A stretch of DNA of 15,659 bases, from assembly GCA_003452185.1 (NCBI GenBank), contig DMJJ01000088.1, positions 1 through 15,659 of the forward strand, given 5' to 3'. This document shows, one piece after another, positions 8,236 through 15,658 of the stretch (the stretch's first letter is position 1; every line of letters begins with the position of its first letter). The position numbers and the translations under genes are program-made. The notes under the pieces are model-generated. The model searched no databases and was not told the origin of the DNA. It was given only the letters and a program-made list of their open reading frames with translations. The stretch comes from Verrucomicrobiales bacterium (GTDB lineage Bacteria; Verrucomicrobiota; Verrucomicrobiia; Limisphaerales; UBA11320).

Positions 8236-11012
8236 ACCTTCCCCTCCAGCTCATCTCCCCCCCGACCCGGCCGGCGCCCCCGGTGGCCGAGGGATGGTTC
8301 CTGCCCGGGGAGGAACCGGGCCGATGGCTTGAGGAGATGGCAGGGGCGGGTCTTGCGGAGGAGTCGACACGCCTCCACGTGGCGGCGCGCGGTCCGGGGG
8401 ATCCGACTCCGTCCGGGGTCCTGGTCATCCCCTCAGGGGACACCCTCCGGGGAGGGCGGGCTCCTGCAGGGTTCGCGTGCCGGAGGGTGGCCCCGGAGGT
8501 CTGGATTCCGTGCGAGTCCGAGCTCTCCCCTCCCGTGGCCCAGGAGGAACTCTCGCGCCTGGCCAACGGGAGGGTGCTCTTCTTCCATCCGACGCTCGGA
8601 GTGTTCTCGTTTCCGTTGAGTGAGGGGCTGGCTCCCTCGGACCTGATCCGCACGCCGGCCGAACGCCCCGGCGAGTGGAACGCGGCAGGGGTCCCACCGT
8701 CGCGGATTCAGCCAAGGCTCCTGGAGATCACCCTCGCCACTCCTCCCCGTGGCGAGACCCTCTTCCAGGCCGAGCGGCGGCAGATCGGCGCCCTTCCCCC
8801 CGCGGATCTCCCCCCTGCCCCGGGAGAACCCCCGGTCGACCGCGCGGGCGAACTCGGAGCGCGGGTGGGCGAATGGATCGCCAAGGGGTTGAAGGAGGCG
8901 GCGAAACATCTTCCCGCCGCCCCGGGCTACGGGGCCGAGTCGCTGCGAGGCCGCCTGGAGAATCTCGCAAGCGGGCTCGAAACCCCGTCCGAGGGGCTTT
9001 CCACCCAGCGGCGCCAGGAGCTTCACCGGTTGCTTCACCTTCTGGGGGAAGACCCGGACGCGGGCCTGCGCCACGCGATCCCCCTCGAGGGCCCGGCCCA
9101 CCGGGGAAGAACCAACCCGGGGGCACGGCTCGGCCCCAGGGAGATCGAGTTCGGCCCGGGAGGAGGGACGAATGGTTCACAGGCCGCAGACCTTTGGGAG
9201 ATCCCGGACGATCTCCGGGAGCGGCTCCAGCGAGCCTACCGGGAGCTGGCGGGGCGGGAGCTCAAGCTGGGACGGTTCCGCCGCGCCGCCTATGTCTATT
9301 GCCGCCTCCTTGGGGATCCCCTCTCCGGGGCGGACGCGCTCAAGCAGGGACGCCACCACCGGGAGGCCGCGCTGCTGTACGAGGAGGAGCTGCGAAACCC
9401 GCTTGAGGCCGCCCGATGCCTGGCGGAGGGAGGGCTGCTCGCCGAAGCCATCGAACGGTTTGTACGCCTCGACCGGCTTGCCGAGGTGGCGGAGTTGCAC
9501 GAACGGCTCGGGGATCCGGAGTCGGCCCGACCGTTCTGGCGTCGCCTGGTGAACCAGCGCCTGGAGGCGGGCGACGCCCTTGAGGCGGCGCGCCTGCTTG
9601 AGGAGCGGCTTGGGGCGCGGGAGGAGGCCCTCGACACCCTCGCCACAACGTGGCCCTCATCCCCCCAGGCGTTGCAGGCCCTGCGGGCGCGGTTCTCGCT
9701 CCTCGGCAGGATGGGGCGAAGCCCCGAGGCGCTGGCCTTGTTGCGATCCCTGGCGTCGGCGGGCGGGGAACCAACGCGGCGGGTCGGGTTCCTGGAGGTC
9801 CTGCGCGAGCAGGCACGGCGACACCCCGATCCCCAGGTGCGCCACGAAGCCGCCGACCTCTGCCGCGTCGCGGCGTCCCGTCTGTTGCAGCGGCCGGAGG
9901 CCGGGCTGGGGGAAATCTCCGCGGTGATCGATGAGCTCCTGCAACTCGCCCCATCGGACCGCCTGTTGATCCGGGACGCCAACCGTCACCTGAGCCACCG
10001 CCGGGCCGCCGAGCTTCAGTCGGCGCGCGGACGCGCATCGAAGCCGCGCCTCCTCCCCAAGGGGGTGCCGGCCGATGAGGGGTCACCCCGGGTGCTGCGG
10101 AATTTCACCCTCCCGGAAACCCTCGAATGGCTCTCGATCCGGACCGAGGGCCGATGGTTCTTCGCACTGGGTGGCAACAGCGCGCGAACCCGGGTGGTAC
10201 GGGGGGTTTGGGAAGGCGAGTTCCAGGCGCTGAGCATCCCGGTATCGGCGGCGGGCGTGAGGAAGGGCCACATCTTCGAGCCGGCCCACGATGAGGGGAG
10301 GACCGTGGCGGTCTACTGCCCCTCCGAGCCCCCGGTCCCGCCGTGCGTGTTTCCCGCCGCGGACCTCTTCTTCAGCCAGGAGTGCCGGGTTCTGACCCCC
10401 TCGTGGCTCCCTCCCCGGTCGCTGCCGATTGTGTTCGGTCCCCTGGCCAGCTGGAGCATGCACGTGGCCGCGGGCCGCGCCGTCCTCTCCAGCCACGACC
10501 GCTCGGGGGATCTGCTCCAGACGATCGACGTGACGGCGGAGCTCCCGGTCCACGGCGGCGGCGCCCCCTGTCTGGCAACGCTCCCGCAGGGGATCGCAAT
10601 CGCGTTGGGACGGCGGCTCCTGATCCTCAAGCCGAACGGGGCCTTCAGCCGGATCGATCTCCCAAGCCCCGTGGTGCGGCTCTTCACCAGCCCGGCCTAC
10701 ACCCGGCCGGCCGTGGGGGTCTCGATGGAGCGAGGGGCCCTGGTCCACTGGTGGGGTGCCAGGGATTGCGTGGAACTCGATGGGGAGATGCCCTCCCCTC
10801 TGGCGACCTTCCTGCCGGGGGGGCCGATCCTCCTGGTCGCAGGGCGCGAATGCCAGCTGCTCGAGGCCGACAGCCGCGGCGTCCACAAGGCGACGCGATT
10901 CTGCACGGTCGAGGCCGACCTGATCGCGGCGGTGCCGGCCGGCGAGCCGGGCGAGTTCGCCCTCTTCAGCCGCCAGGGGAAGGTCAGCGTGTTCCGCTCC
11001 CCCCGGGAGTGA
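8232..11012 (+). CDS. bpX-like / helical-repeat / beta-propeller protein of the ternary system
   Basis: This is a 926-residue protein. The start is taken as the GTG whose last bases overlap the preceding TGA (GTGA, 8232-8235). The open frame runs further upstream, but that extension would lie inside the vWA gene. Residues about 1-130 form a beta-rich N-terminal domain (GWFLPGEEPGRW, GVLVIPSGD, GRVLFFHPTLGVFSFPL) resembling a bpX-type domain. Residues about 130-320 are a Pro/Arg-rich linker. Residues about 325-600 form a TPR-like alpha-helical repeat, with units such as HREAALLYEEELRNPLEAA and AEAIERFVRLDRLAEVAELH. Residues about 620-926 form a second beta-propeller (EGRWFFALGG, GIAIALGRRLLILKPNGAF, GEFALFSRQGKVSVF). 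It has no enzymatic motif, signal peptide or membrane helix. It is the last operon gene and converges on thrS with a 26-bp gap. A scaffold or sensor role is inferred from architecture. Confidence 0.75.
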   Translation: MNLPLQLISPPTRPAPPVAEGWFLPGEEPGRWLEEMAGAGLAEESTRLHVAARGPGDPTPSGVLVIPSGDTLRGGRAPAGFACRRVAPEVWIPCESELSPPVAQEELSRLANGRVLFFHPTLGVFSFPLSEGLAPSDLIRTPAERPGEWNAAGVPPSRIQPRLLEITLATPPRGETLFQAERRQIGALPPADLPPAPGEPPVDRAGELGARVGEWIAKGLKEAAKHLPAAPGYGAESLRGRLENLASGLETPSEGLSTQRRQELHRLLHLLGEDPDAGLRHAIPLEGPAHRGRTNPGARLGPREIEFGPGGGTNGSQAADLWEIPDDLRERLQRAYRELAGRELKLGRFRRAAYVYCRLLGDPLSGADALKQGRHHREAALLYEEELRNPLEAARCLAEGGLLAEAIERFVRLDRLAEVAELHERLGDPESARPFWRRLVNQRLEAGDALEAARLLEERLGAREEALDTLATTWPSSPQALQALRARFSLLGRMGRSPEALALLRSLASAGGEPTRRVGFLEVLREQARRHPDPQVRHEAADLCRVAASRLLQRPEAGLGEISAVIDELLQLAPSDRLLIRDANRHLSHRRAAELQSARGRASKPRLLPKGVPADEGSPRVLRNFTLPETLEWLSIRTEGRWFFALGGNSARTRVVRGVWEGEFQALSIPVSAAGVRKGHIFEPAHDEGRTVAVYCPSEPPVPPCVFPAADLFFSQECRVLTPSWLPPRSLPIVFGPLASWSMHVAAGRAVLSSHDRSGDLLQTIDVTAELPVHGGGAPCLATLPQGIAIALGRRLLILKPNGAFSRIDLPSPVVRLFTSPAYTRPAVGVSMERGALVHWWGARDCVELDGEMPSPLATFLPGGPILLVAGRECQLLEADSRGVHKATRFCTVEADLIAAVPAGEPGEFALFSRQGKVSVFRSPRE

Positions 11013-11025
11013 GTGATCCGCTTGC

Positions 11026-11050
11026 CGCGCCCCCCGGCTCAGCCGGCGCG
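11026..11050. terminator. Hairpin at the convergent end of the operon and thrS
   Basis: CGCGCC (11026-11031) pairs with GGCGCG (11045-11050). Inside it GGC/GCC pair around a TCA loop, leaving a four-C bulge. It overlaps the thrS stop codon and follows the operon's last stop by 13 bp. No U-tract is present on either strand, so the call as a shared terminator rests on position. Confidence 0.25.
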
Positions 11051-12865
11051 ACGCTCGGCGATCGAGGCCAGGATGTCGGCGATGACCTCCGCCCGCGGCT
11101 TCACCCCGAGGTTCCCCTTGCCATGCACCCGGAGCGCAACGGCCCCGGCATCCTTCTCCCGCCCGCCGATGACGAGCATGGTGTGGACCTTCGACTCCTC
11201 GGCGCGGAGGATCTTGCCGTTGATCTTGTCGGTCCCGGGGTCGAGCTCGACCCGCACATGGTGGTGACGCAGCTCCTCGGCGATCCCCCGGGCATACTCC
11301 ACGAGCGAGGGCTCGTCCCCGATGGTGAGCACCCGGACCTGGTCGGGAGCCAGCCAGAGGGGAAAGTTCCCCGCATAGTGCTCGATCAGGAATCCGATGA
11401 ACCGCTCGTGGGTGCCGAGCGGGGCCCTGTGGATGCAGAGCGGCGTGGCCGCCTCGTTCTCGCGGGTCTTGTAGGTGAGGCCGAAGCGCTTGGGAACGGC
11501 GAAGTCGACCTGGTTGGTCGCGATGGTGAACTCACGGCCCGCGACGCTCCAGACCTGGACGTCAATCTTCGGACCGTAGAACGCCGCCTCGTTCGCCACC
11601 TCCACAAAATTGATCTTCGAGTCGACGAGCACCTGGCGGACCATGTCCTCGGTCTTCTTCCAGAGCTCGGGCTCATCGACGAACTTCTGCCCCAGCTTGG
11701 ACGGGTCATGGGTGCTGAAGCGCATGAGGTACTTCTCGAATCCGAAGAGCTTGAAATACTTCAGATACATCTCGTTCACCGACCGAAACTCCTCCGCAAA
11801 CTGCTCTGGGGTGCAGTAGATGTGGGCGTCGTTCATCTGGAGGGAACGAACCCGCATGAGCCCCATCAGTTCGCCGCTCTGCTCATAGCGGTAGCAGCTG
11901 CCATACTCGGCAAGCCGCAGGGGAAGGTCACGATAGCTCCTCGGCTCCGCGGCAAAGATCTTGTGATGCCCCGGGCAGTTCATCGGCTTGAGGTAGTAGC
12001 GGGTCGGATGGGCGTCATCCGGCGACTCCTTCAGCTCCATTGGGGGGAACATCGACTCGGCGTAATAGGGGAGATGCCCCGAGAGCTGGTACATCTTCTC
12101 CTTCACGATGTGCGGCGTGCGGACGCGGACATAGCCGGCCTCGAACTCGGTCTCCTTGGCGAGCTTCTCAAGCTCCTCCACCAGGACGCCGCCGCGCGGC
12201 AGCCAGAGCGGGAGGCCGGGCCCGACGTCGTCATCGAATGCAAAGAGCCCCATCTCCTTGCCGATCTTCCGGTGATCCCGCCGCTTGGCCTCCTCCTGCT
12301 GCTTGAGCCACTGCTCGAGCTCCTCCTTGTTCTTGAAGGCCGTGCCGTAGATGCGCTGCAACTGGGGATTCTTCTCGTTGCCGCGGTAGTAGGCGGCGGC
12401 GACCCGCAGGAGCTTGAACGCCTTGACGTTTCCGGTCCGCAGGACATGGGGCCCGGCGCACAGGTCGACAAACTCCCCGTTCTGGTAGAACGAGATCGCC
12501 TCCCCTTCGGGAATGTCGGCCAGGCGCTCGACCTTGAACGACTGCCCCTTCCCCTCGAAGTACGCCTTCGCCTCGTCGCGGGTCTTGACGCTCTTTTCGA
12601 AGACCTGGTTTTCCTTCACCACCTTCTTCATCTCCTCCTCGATGCGGGTGAAGTCATCGGTCGAGAAGCGGTGGCCCTTCAGGTCGAAGTCGTAGTAGAA
12701 GCCATCGTCGGTCGGCGGGCCGATGTCGAGCAGCGCCTCCGGCCAGATGCGGAGGACGGCGGTGGCGAGGATGTGGGCGGCGGAGTGGCGGATCCGCTGC
12801 AGCTCGTTCATCTGCTCGCGCTGGTCGAGTGTCTTCCGTTCCACGGGTAACTTAGGGGCTTCCAT
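11039..12865 (-). CDS. thrS: Threonyl-tRNA synthetase lacking the N-terminal TGS domain
   Basis: ThrRS charges tRNA-Thr and edits mischarged Ser-tRNA. The product is 608 residues against about 640 for E. coli ThrRS. The protein goes almost directly into the editing domain (RHSAAHILA, 26-34), with its HxxxH H27/H31 and the CAGPH motif (C136, H140). Class II motifs follow: motif 2 around YRYEQSGELMGLMRVR (325-340) and motif 3 around CIHRAPLGTHERFIG (477-491). The expected active-site zinc ligands are C297 (MNCPGH), H348 (NDAHIY) and H479. The anticodon-binding domain is about 505-608. The N-terminal TGS (ubiquitin-like) domain is absent. The ATG at 12865 is chosen because the longer open frame has no ATG and would run through the terminator. 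There is no Shine-Dalgarno sequence. It is downstream of a structured leader. Confidence 0.97.
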   Translation of the reverse strand: MEAPKLPVERKTLDQREQMNELQRIRHSAAHILATAVLRIWPEALLDIGPPTDDGFYYDFDLKGHRFSTDDFTRIEEEMKKVVKENQVFEKSVKTRDEAKAYFEGKGQSFKVERLADIPEGEAISFYQNGEFVDLCAGPHVLRTGNVKAFKLLRVAAAYYRGNEKNPQLQRIYGTAFKNKEELEQWLKQQEEAKRRDHRKIGKEMGLFAFDDDVGPGLPLWLPRGGVLVEELEKLAKETEFEAGYVRVRTPHIVKEKMYQLSGHLPYYAESMFPPMELKESPDDAHPTRYYLKPMNCPGHHKIFAAEPRSYRDLPLRLAEYGSCYRYEQSGELMGLMRVRSLQMNDAHIYCTPEQFAEEFRSVNEMYLKYFKLFGFEKYLMRFSTHDPSKLGQKFVDEPELWKKTEDMVRQVLVDSKINFVEVANEAAFYGPKIDVQVWSVAGREFTIATNQVDFAVPKRFGLTYKTRENEAATPLCIHRAPLGTHERFIGFLIEHYAGNFPLWLAPDQVRVLTIGDEPSLVEYARGIAEELRHHHVRVELDPGTDKINGKILRAEESKVHTMLVIGGREKDAGAVALRVHGKGNLGVKPRAEVIADILASIAERRAG

Positions 12866-12914
12866 AAATTCGTCTGCGTGTCGGCCGGCCGATTCGGGCC
12901 TCGGGTGAATCCCT

Positions 12915-12930
12915 CCCCCCCCGGGGGGGG
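12915..12930. repeat. C8G8 perfect palindrome
   Basis: Eight C are followed directly by eight G, a 16-bp perfect palindrome made of two homopolymers. It lies between the terminator and the thrS start. It could form a strong stem at either strand, or it could be a slippage-prone site. It may also be prone to sequencing error. Confidence 0.7.
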
Positions 12931-12932
12931 CC

Positions 12933-12969
12933 AAATAAAAACGCCTCGAACTTTTCAGTGCGAGGCGTT
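12933..12969 (-). terminator. Rho-independent terminator upstream of thrS
   Basis: There is a perfect 9-bp stem (12940-12948 with 12961-12969, AACGCCTCG/CGAGGCGTT) and a 12-nt loop. On the minus strand it is followed by TTTATTT. It lies downstream of rsmE and 67 bp before the thrS ATG. It would therefore either end the grpE-dnaJ-rsmE transcript or act as the terminator arm of a thrS attenuator. Confidence 0.8.
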
Positions 12970-13030
12970 CCCCGACGGTCCGGGCCAACCGGGCTGAGGA
13001 TCTCAGCCCGCCTGGTCCAATCCGTCGGGG
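12970..13030 (-). ncRNA. 61-nt long hairpin abutting the terminator (leader element)
   Basis: The outer stem is CCCCGACGG (12970-12978) with CCGTCGGGG (13022-13030), perfect. After a symmetric 3x3 internal loop, GGGCCA (12982-12987) pairs with TGGTCC (13013-13018) with one wobble. After a 2x2 loop, CGGGCTGAG (12990-12998) pairs perfectly with CTCAGCCCG (13002-13010) around a 3-nt loop. That is 24 base pairs in 61 nt. It is directly contiguous with the terminator stem. I do not recognise a known riboswitch class. Confidence 0.6.
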
Positions 13031-13084
13031 TCAGGAGTCGTCGTCAGGTTGATTCCAGACCGGGACATATCGCAGCAGGAACAT
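13031..13084 (-). CDS. Possible 17-residue leader peptide
   Basis: A short ATG-initiated frame on the minus strand encodes MFLLRYVPVWNQPDDDS. Its TGA ends exactly where long hairpin B begins. It contains no threonine, so a classic Thr-codon attenuation mechanism is not supported. It has hydrophobic then acidic character. It could be a regulatory leader ORF, a genuine small protein, or chance. There is no clear ribosome-binding site; a G-rich stretch precedes it. Confidence 0.25.
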   Translation of the reverse strand: MFLLRYVPVWNQPDDDS

Positions 13085-13102
13085 ACTGCCGCCCCCGGGG
13101 GG

Positions 13103-13143
13103 AGGCAACCCGCAAAAATCGGCCGCCCATCCGCGCGTTGCCT
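13103..13143 (-). other. Hairpin A in the rsmE 3' region / thrS leader
   Basis: AGGCAAC (13103-13109) pairs with GTTGCCT (13137-13143). After a single C-C mismatch, CGC (111-113 of the 13,000 block) pairs with GCG (13133-13135). This gives 10 bp around a 19-nt loop. It lies 43 bp past the rsmE stop on the minus strand. No T-run follows the stem. Confidence 0.4.
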
Positions 13144-13185
13144 GGAATTGAGGGACACCCGCGCGGGCGGCGAGGGGCCTGCCCT

Positions 13186-13935
13186 TCACGCGGCGGGAGT
13201 CATCCGGGAGCGAAGCTCGTGGGCGACGATCGCCACCGAGGCGATGGCGGCCGTGGGACACCGGAGAACGTGGGAGCCGAGGGTGATCGGCCGCGCTCCG
13301 CGCGCGATCAAGCGCTCCAGTTCGCCCGGGGTGAAATCCCCCTCTGGCCCGATCCAGATCGACACCCGGGCGGGCGTGCCGCCCCCGCTCAAGGCAGCCC
13401 CGACCTCCACCGCCCCGGCATGGAGCGACGCCACCAGGGAAAGCTCGGTTGCGGGAATCGAATCGAGCGCGTGATGGAAGTGAGTGGGCGCGGCCACCTC
13501 CGGAACCCAAAGGCTCCCGCACTGCTTGATCGCCTCCAGGGCGGTGACCTGCCACTTCGACTGTTTCGCGCGGCCGGCCGCAGGGTCGAACCGGACGTTC
13601 CCCCGCTCTGTCATCAGGGGGACGATGCGTCGAACCCCCAGCTCCGTCGCCTGCTCCACGATGCCGTCCAGCAGCTGTCCCTTCGGGATGCCGGCCAGGA
13701 GGGTGACCTGGAACGGGGGGGGCGGGACGGACTCCTTGGACAAGACCTCCATCTCGACACGGGTCTTGCGGGCGGAGGTGACGCGGCAGGTGAACCGGTT
13801 TCCGACACCGTCGAGCACCTCCACCACCTCCTCCTCCGCCACCCGGAGCACCCGGGTGGCATGGTGGGCCTCCCCCTCGGCGAGGATGAGCCGCGGGCCC
13901 TTGCAGTGGGCCGGAGGGATGTGGAACCGATGCAT
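13186..13935 (-). CDS. rsmE: 16S rRNA (uracil-1498-N3)-methyltransferase RsmE
   Basis: RsmE methylates N3 of U1498 in 16S rRNA using S-adenosylmethionine. It has an N-terminal PUA-like domain and a C-terminal SPOUT knot. The 249 residues match the family's usual length of about 240. The N-terminal part contains HHATRVLRV (24-32). The SPOUT part contains PKGQLLDGIVEQATELGVRRIVPL, the SAM-binding WIGPEGDFTPGE and the C-terminal knot LGSHVLRCPTAAIASVAI. In E. coli the last motif reads LRTETT (recalled), so this copy has CPT at the TET position. Other family members vary here, and I do not read it as inactivation. It is cotranscribed with dnaJ and grpE, a frequent pairing of rsmE with heat-shock genes; the gap to dnaJ is 59 bp. 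The ATG has no Shine-Dalgarno sequence. Confidence 0.95.
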   Translation of the reverse strand: MHRFHIPPAHCKGPRLILAEGEAHHATRVLRVAEEEVVEVLDGVGNRFTCRVTSARKTRVEMEVLSKESVPPPPFQVTLLAGIPKGQLLDGIVEQATELGVRRIVPLMTERGNVRFDPAAGRAKQSKWQVTALEAIKQCGSLWVPEVAAPTHFHHALDSIPATELSLVASLHAGAVEVGAALSGGGTPARVSIWIGPEGDFTPGELERLIARGARPITLGSHVLRCPTAAIASVAIVAHELRSRMTPAA

Positions 13936-13994
13936 CGGGTTGTGTCGCGCAGGGTGCGAGCCGGCCCGCCGGGGCGCGGGAAACGGGGATCGCG

Positions 13995-15137
13995 TCAGCG
14001 GAAGAAACTCTTGGCCCGCTCGAAGAACCCCTTGCTGATCGGGTTGACCCCGGCGTCGCAGAGCTGGGCAAACTCCTCCAGCTTGGCCCGCTGGGCGGCG
14101 TTGAGCCGGGCCGGCACCTCGACCGACACGCGGACGTGAAGGTCACCGGTCCCATGGCCGTGAACGTTCCGCACCCCCCGGCCCTTGAGCCGGAAGGTGG
14201 TGCCGGTCTGGGTGCCGTGAGGAATCTTGATCTGGGCCCGGCCGGTCAGGGTCGGGATCTCCACCTCGGCCCCGAGGGCGGCCTGCACGAAGCTGATCGG
14301 CACCTCGCAGTGAAGGTCATCCCCATCCCGCTCAAAGATCTCGTGAGCCTTCACGTGCAGAACCACGTAAAGATCGCCGGGCGGCCCCCCGCGGAGTCCC
14401 GCCTCCCCCTCCCCCGTGGAACGGAGTCGTGTGCCGGTGTCGACCCCGGGCGGAATCCGCAGGGTGACCTTGCCGGCCCGCTCTGCGCGGCCGGAGCCGT
14501 CGCACGAGCGACAGGGGTTCTCGAGCATCTGCCCCTGGCCGTTGCAGCGGGGACAGGTCTGGGCAATGCTGAAGATGCCACGCGACATGACCACCTGGCC
14601 GCGCCCGCCGCACCCGGTGCAGGTCTTTCGACGGGGGGAGCCATCCGCCCCGCTCCCTGAACATTTGTCGCAGGCGCTCAGGCGCTGGACGCTGATCTCC
14701 TTCTCGCAGCCGGAGACCGCCTCCTCAAACCCCAGCTCGAGGTCGTATCGCAGGTCGTCGCCCCGCTGGGGGGCCCGGGGATCCTGGCGCCGACCCCCTC
14801 CGCCGCCACCGAAGAACTCCTCAAAAATGCTTCCTGCCCCGCCCCCGAACACCTCGCGGAAGATATCCTCAGGGTTGTGGAATCCCCCTCCGGCCTGGGC
14901 GCGTCGCCGGGGATCAAACGCATCGTGGCCCATCTGGTCGTAGGCAGCCCGCTTCTGCGGGTCGCTCAGGACCTCGTAGGCCTCCCCCAGCTCCTTGAAC
15001 TTTTCCTCGGCCGACTTGTCCCCGGGGTTCTTGTCGGGGTGGTGCTTGACCGCAAGCTTCCGGTAAGCCTTCTTGAGTTCCTCCTCGGAGACCCCTTTCT
15101 GGACCCCGAGAACCTCGTAGTAATCGCGCTTCGCCAT
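13995..15137 (-). CDS. dnaJ: Chaperone protein DnaJ (Hsp40, type I)
   Basis: DnaJ delivers unfolded clients to DnaK and stimulates its ATPase. The 380 residues equal the usual length. The J domain is 1-70, with the HPD motif at 33-35. A Gly/Phe-rich linker (about 84-115, with the GGG AGS and FFGGGGGG stretches) follows. The zinc-binding domain has four CxxCxGxG repeats: CDKCSGSG (156-163), CTGCGGRG (173-180), CPRCNGQG (195-202) and CRSCDGSG (209-216). The C-terminal substrate-binding domains run to about 340. All hallmarks are intact. The start is the ATG giving [11 protein letters not shown]; the frame extends four codons upstream to a TTG, but that is not needed. It lies 8 bp downstream of the grpE stop, so the two are an operon. 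dnaK is not between them. Confidence 0.98.
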   Translation of the reverse strand: MAKRDYYEVLGVQKGVSEEELKKAYRKLAVKHHPDKNPGDKSAEEKFKELGEAYEVLSDPQKRAAYDQMGHDAFDPRRRAQAGGGFHNPEDIFREVFGGGAGSIFEEFFGGGGGGRRQDPRAPQRGDDLRYDLELGFEEAVSGCEKEISVQRLSACDKCSGSGADGSPRRKTCTGCGGRGQVVMSRGIFSIAQTCPRCNGQGQMLENPCRSCDGSGRAERAGKVTLRIPPGVDTGTRLRSTGEGEAGLRGGPPGDLYVVLHVKAHEIFERDGDDLHCEVPISFVQAALGAEVEIPTLTGRAQIKIPHGTQTGTTFRLKGRGVRNVHGHGTGDLHVRVSVEVPARLNAAQRAKLEEFAQLCDAGVNPISKGFFERAKSFFR

Positions 15138-15145
15138 GGAAGGGA

Positions 15146-15658
15146 TCAAACCGTGGCGGACGGGGCCTTGGACACAATCACCGTGGCGGGACGGAGCAGC
15201 CGGTCCCGCAGGCGGTAGCCCTTGCGGAGCTGCTGGACGACGTGTCCCTCGGGCAGATCGGCGGATTCCTGCTGCGAGACCGCCTCATGGATGTTCGGGT
15301 CGAAGGGCTGTCCCTGGGCCTGGATCTCGCTGAGTCCGGCGTCGGCCAGCACCCCCTTGAGCTGCTGCTGGATCATCTGGACCCCGGCCCGGATGGAATC
15401 GGCGCCGGCGGCCGGTCCCGATTGGGCCGCCGCCATCGCCATCTCGAGGTTGTCGAGGACGGGGATGATCTTCTCGAGTAGACCCTCGGTGGCGTACTTC
15501 AGGGCCTCCTGGCGCTCGCGCGCGGCCCGCTTCTTGAAGTTGTCGAAATCGGCCGTCGTCCGCAGCAGCGCGTTCCAATGTTCATCGGCCTTGGCCGCCT
15601 TGGCTTGCAGGGCGGCGAGCTCGGGCGGGGTCGGGGCCCCGGAGGCATCGGGCGCCTC
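15146..15658 (-). CDS. grpE: GrpE nucleotide-exchange factor, C-terminal 170 residues (5' end outside window)
   Basis: GrpE is the nucleotide-exchange factor of DnaK. The frame is open from the right window edge to the TGA at 15146-15148. The visible part starts in a Pro/Ala/Glu-rich tail, then the long helix with [19 protein letters not shown], typical of GrpE dimerisation helices, then [18 protein letters not shown]. The C-terminal beta domain carries [46 protein letters not shown], which fits the GrpE signature. Only a few N-terminal residues should be missing given the family's usual 170-200. It is followed by dnaJ after 8 bp, and rsmE further on, forming a grpE-dnaJ-rsmE operon. Any heat-shock operator or promoter would be outside the window. 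Confidence 0.95.
   Translation of the reverse strand, partial: EAPDASGAPTPPELAALQAKAAKADEHWNALLRTTADFDNFKKRAARERQEALKYATEGLLEKIIPVLDNLEMAMAAAQSGPAAGADSIRAGVQMIQQQLKGVLADAGLSEIQAQGQPFDPNIHEAVSQQESADLPEGHVVQQLRKGYRLRDRLLRPATVIVSKAPSATV

Larger units (their letters stand above)
12866..13185 (-). promoter_or_regulatory. Structured leader region between rsmE and thrS
   Basis: This 320-bp gap contains, in minus-strand order, hairpin A (13103-13143), a C5G5 palindrome (13092-13101), a 17-codon ORF (13031-13084), long hairpin B (12970-13030), a terminator with U-tract (12933-12969) and a C8G8 palindrome (12915-12930). The thrS ATG follows. The last 50 bp have no convincing -35/-10 for an independent thrS promoter. 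The T-box consensus (AGGGTGGNACCGCG) is absent on the minus strand. The layout suggests either termination of the grpE-dnaJ-rsmE transcript or attenuation ahead of thrS. Confidence 0.5.

Noticed and set aside
10343..12850. Long plus-strand open frame of 835 codons
   Set aside because: It runs across the last operon gene and antisense to thrS. Its translation has no family features; high GC makes long shadow frames common.
12866..12988. N-terminal extension of ThrS
   Set aside because: It begins at a TTG, has no TGS resemblance and would be translated through the terminator hairpin.
12866..13185. T-box riboswitch before thrS
   Set aside because: The conserved T-box sequence is not present on the minus strand.
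13858..13878. Loss of function in RsmE because of CPT in place of TET in the C-terminal knot
   Set aside because: The motif is variable in the family and the rest of the SPOUT fold is intact; evidence is too thin.
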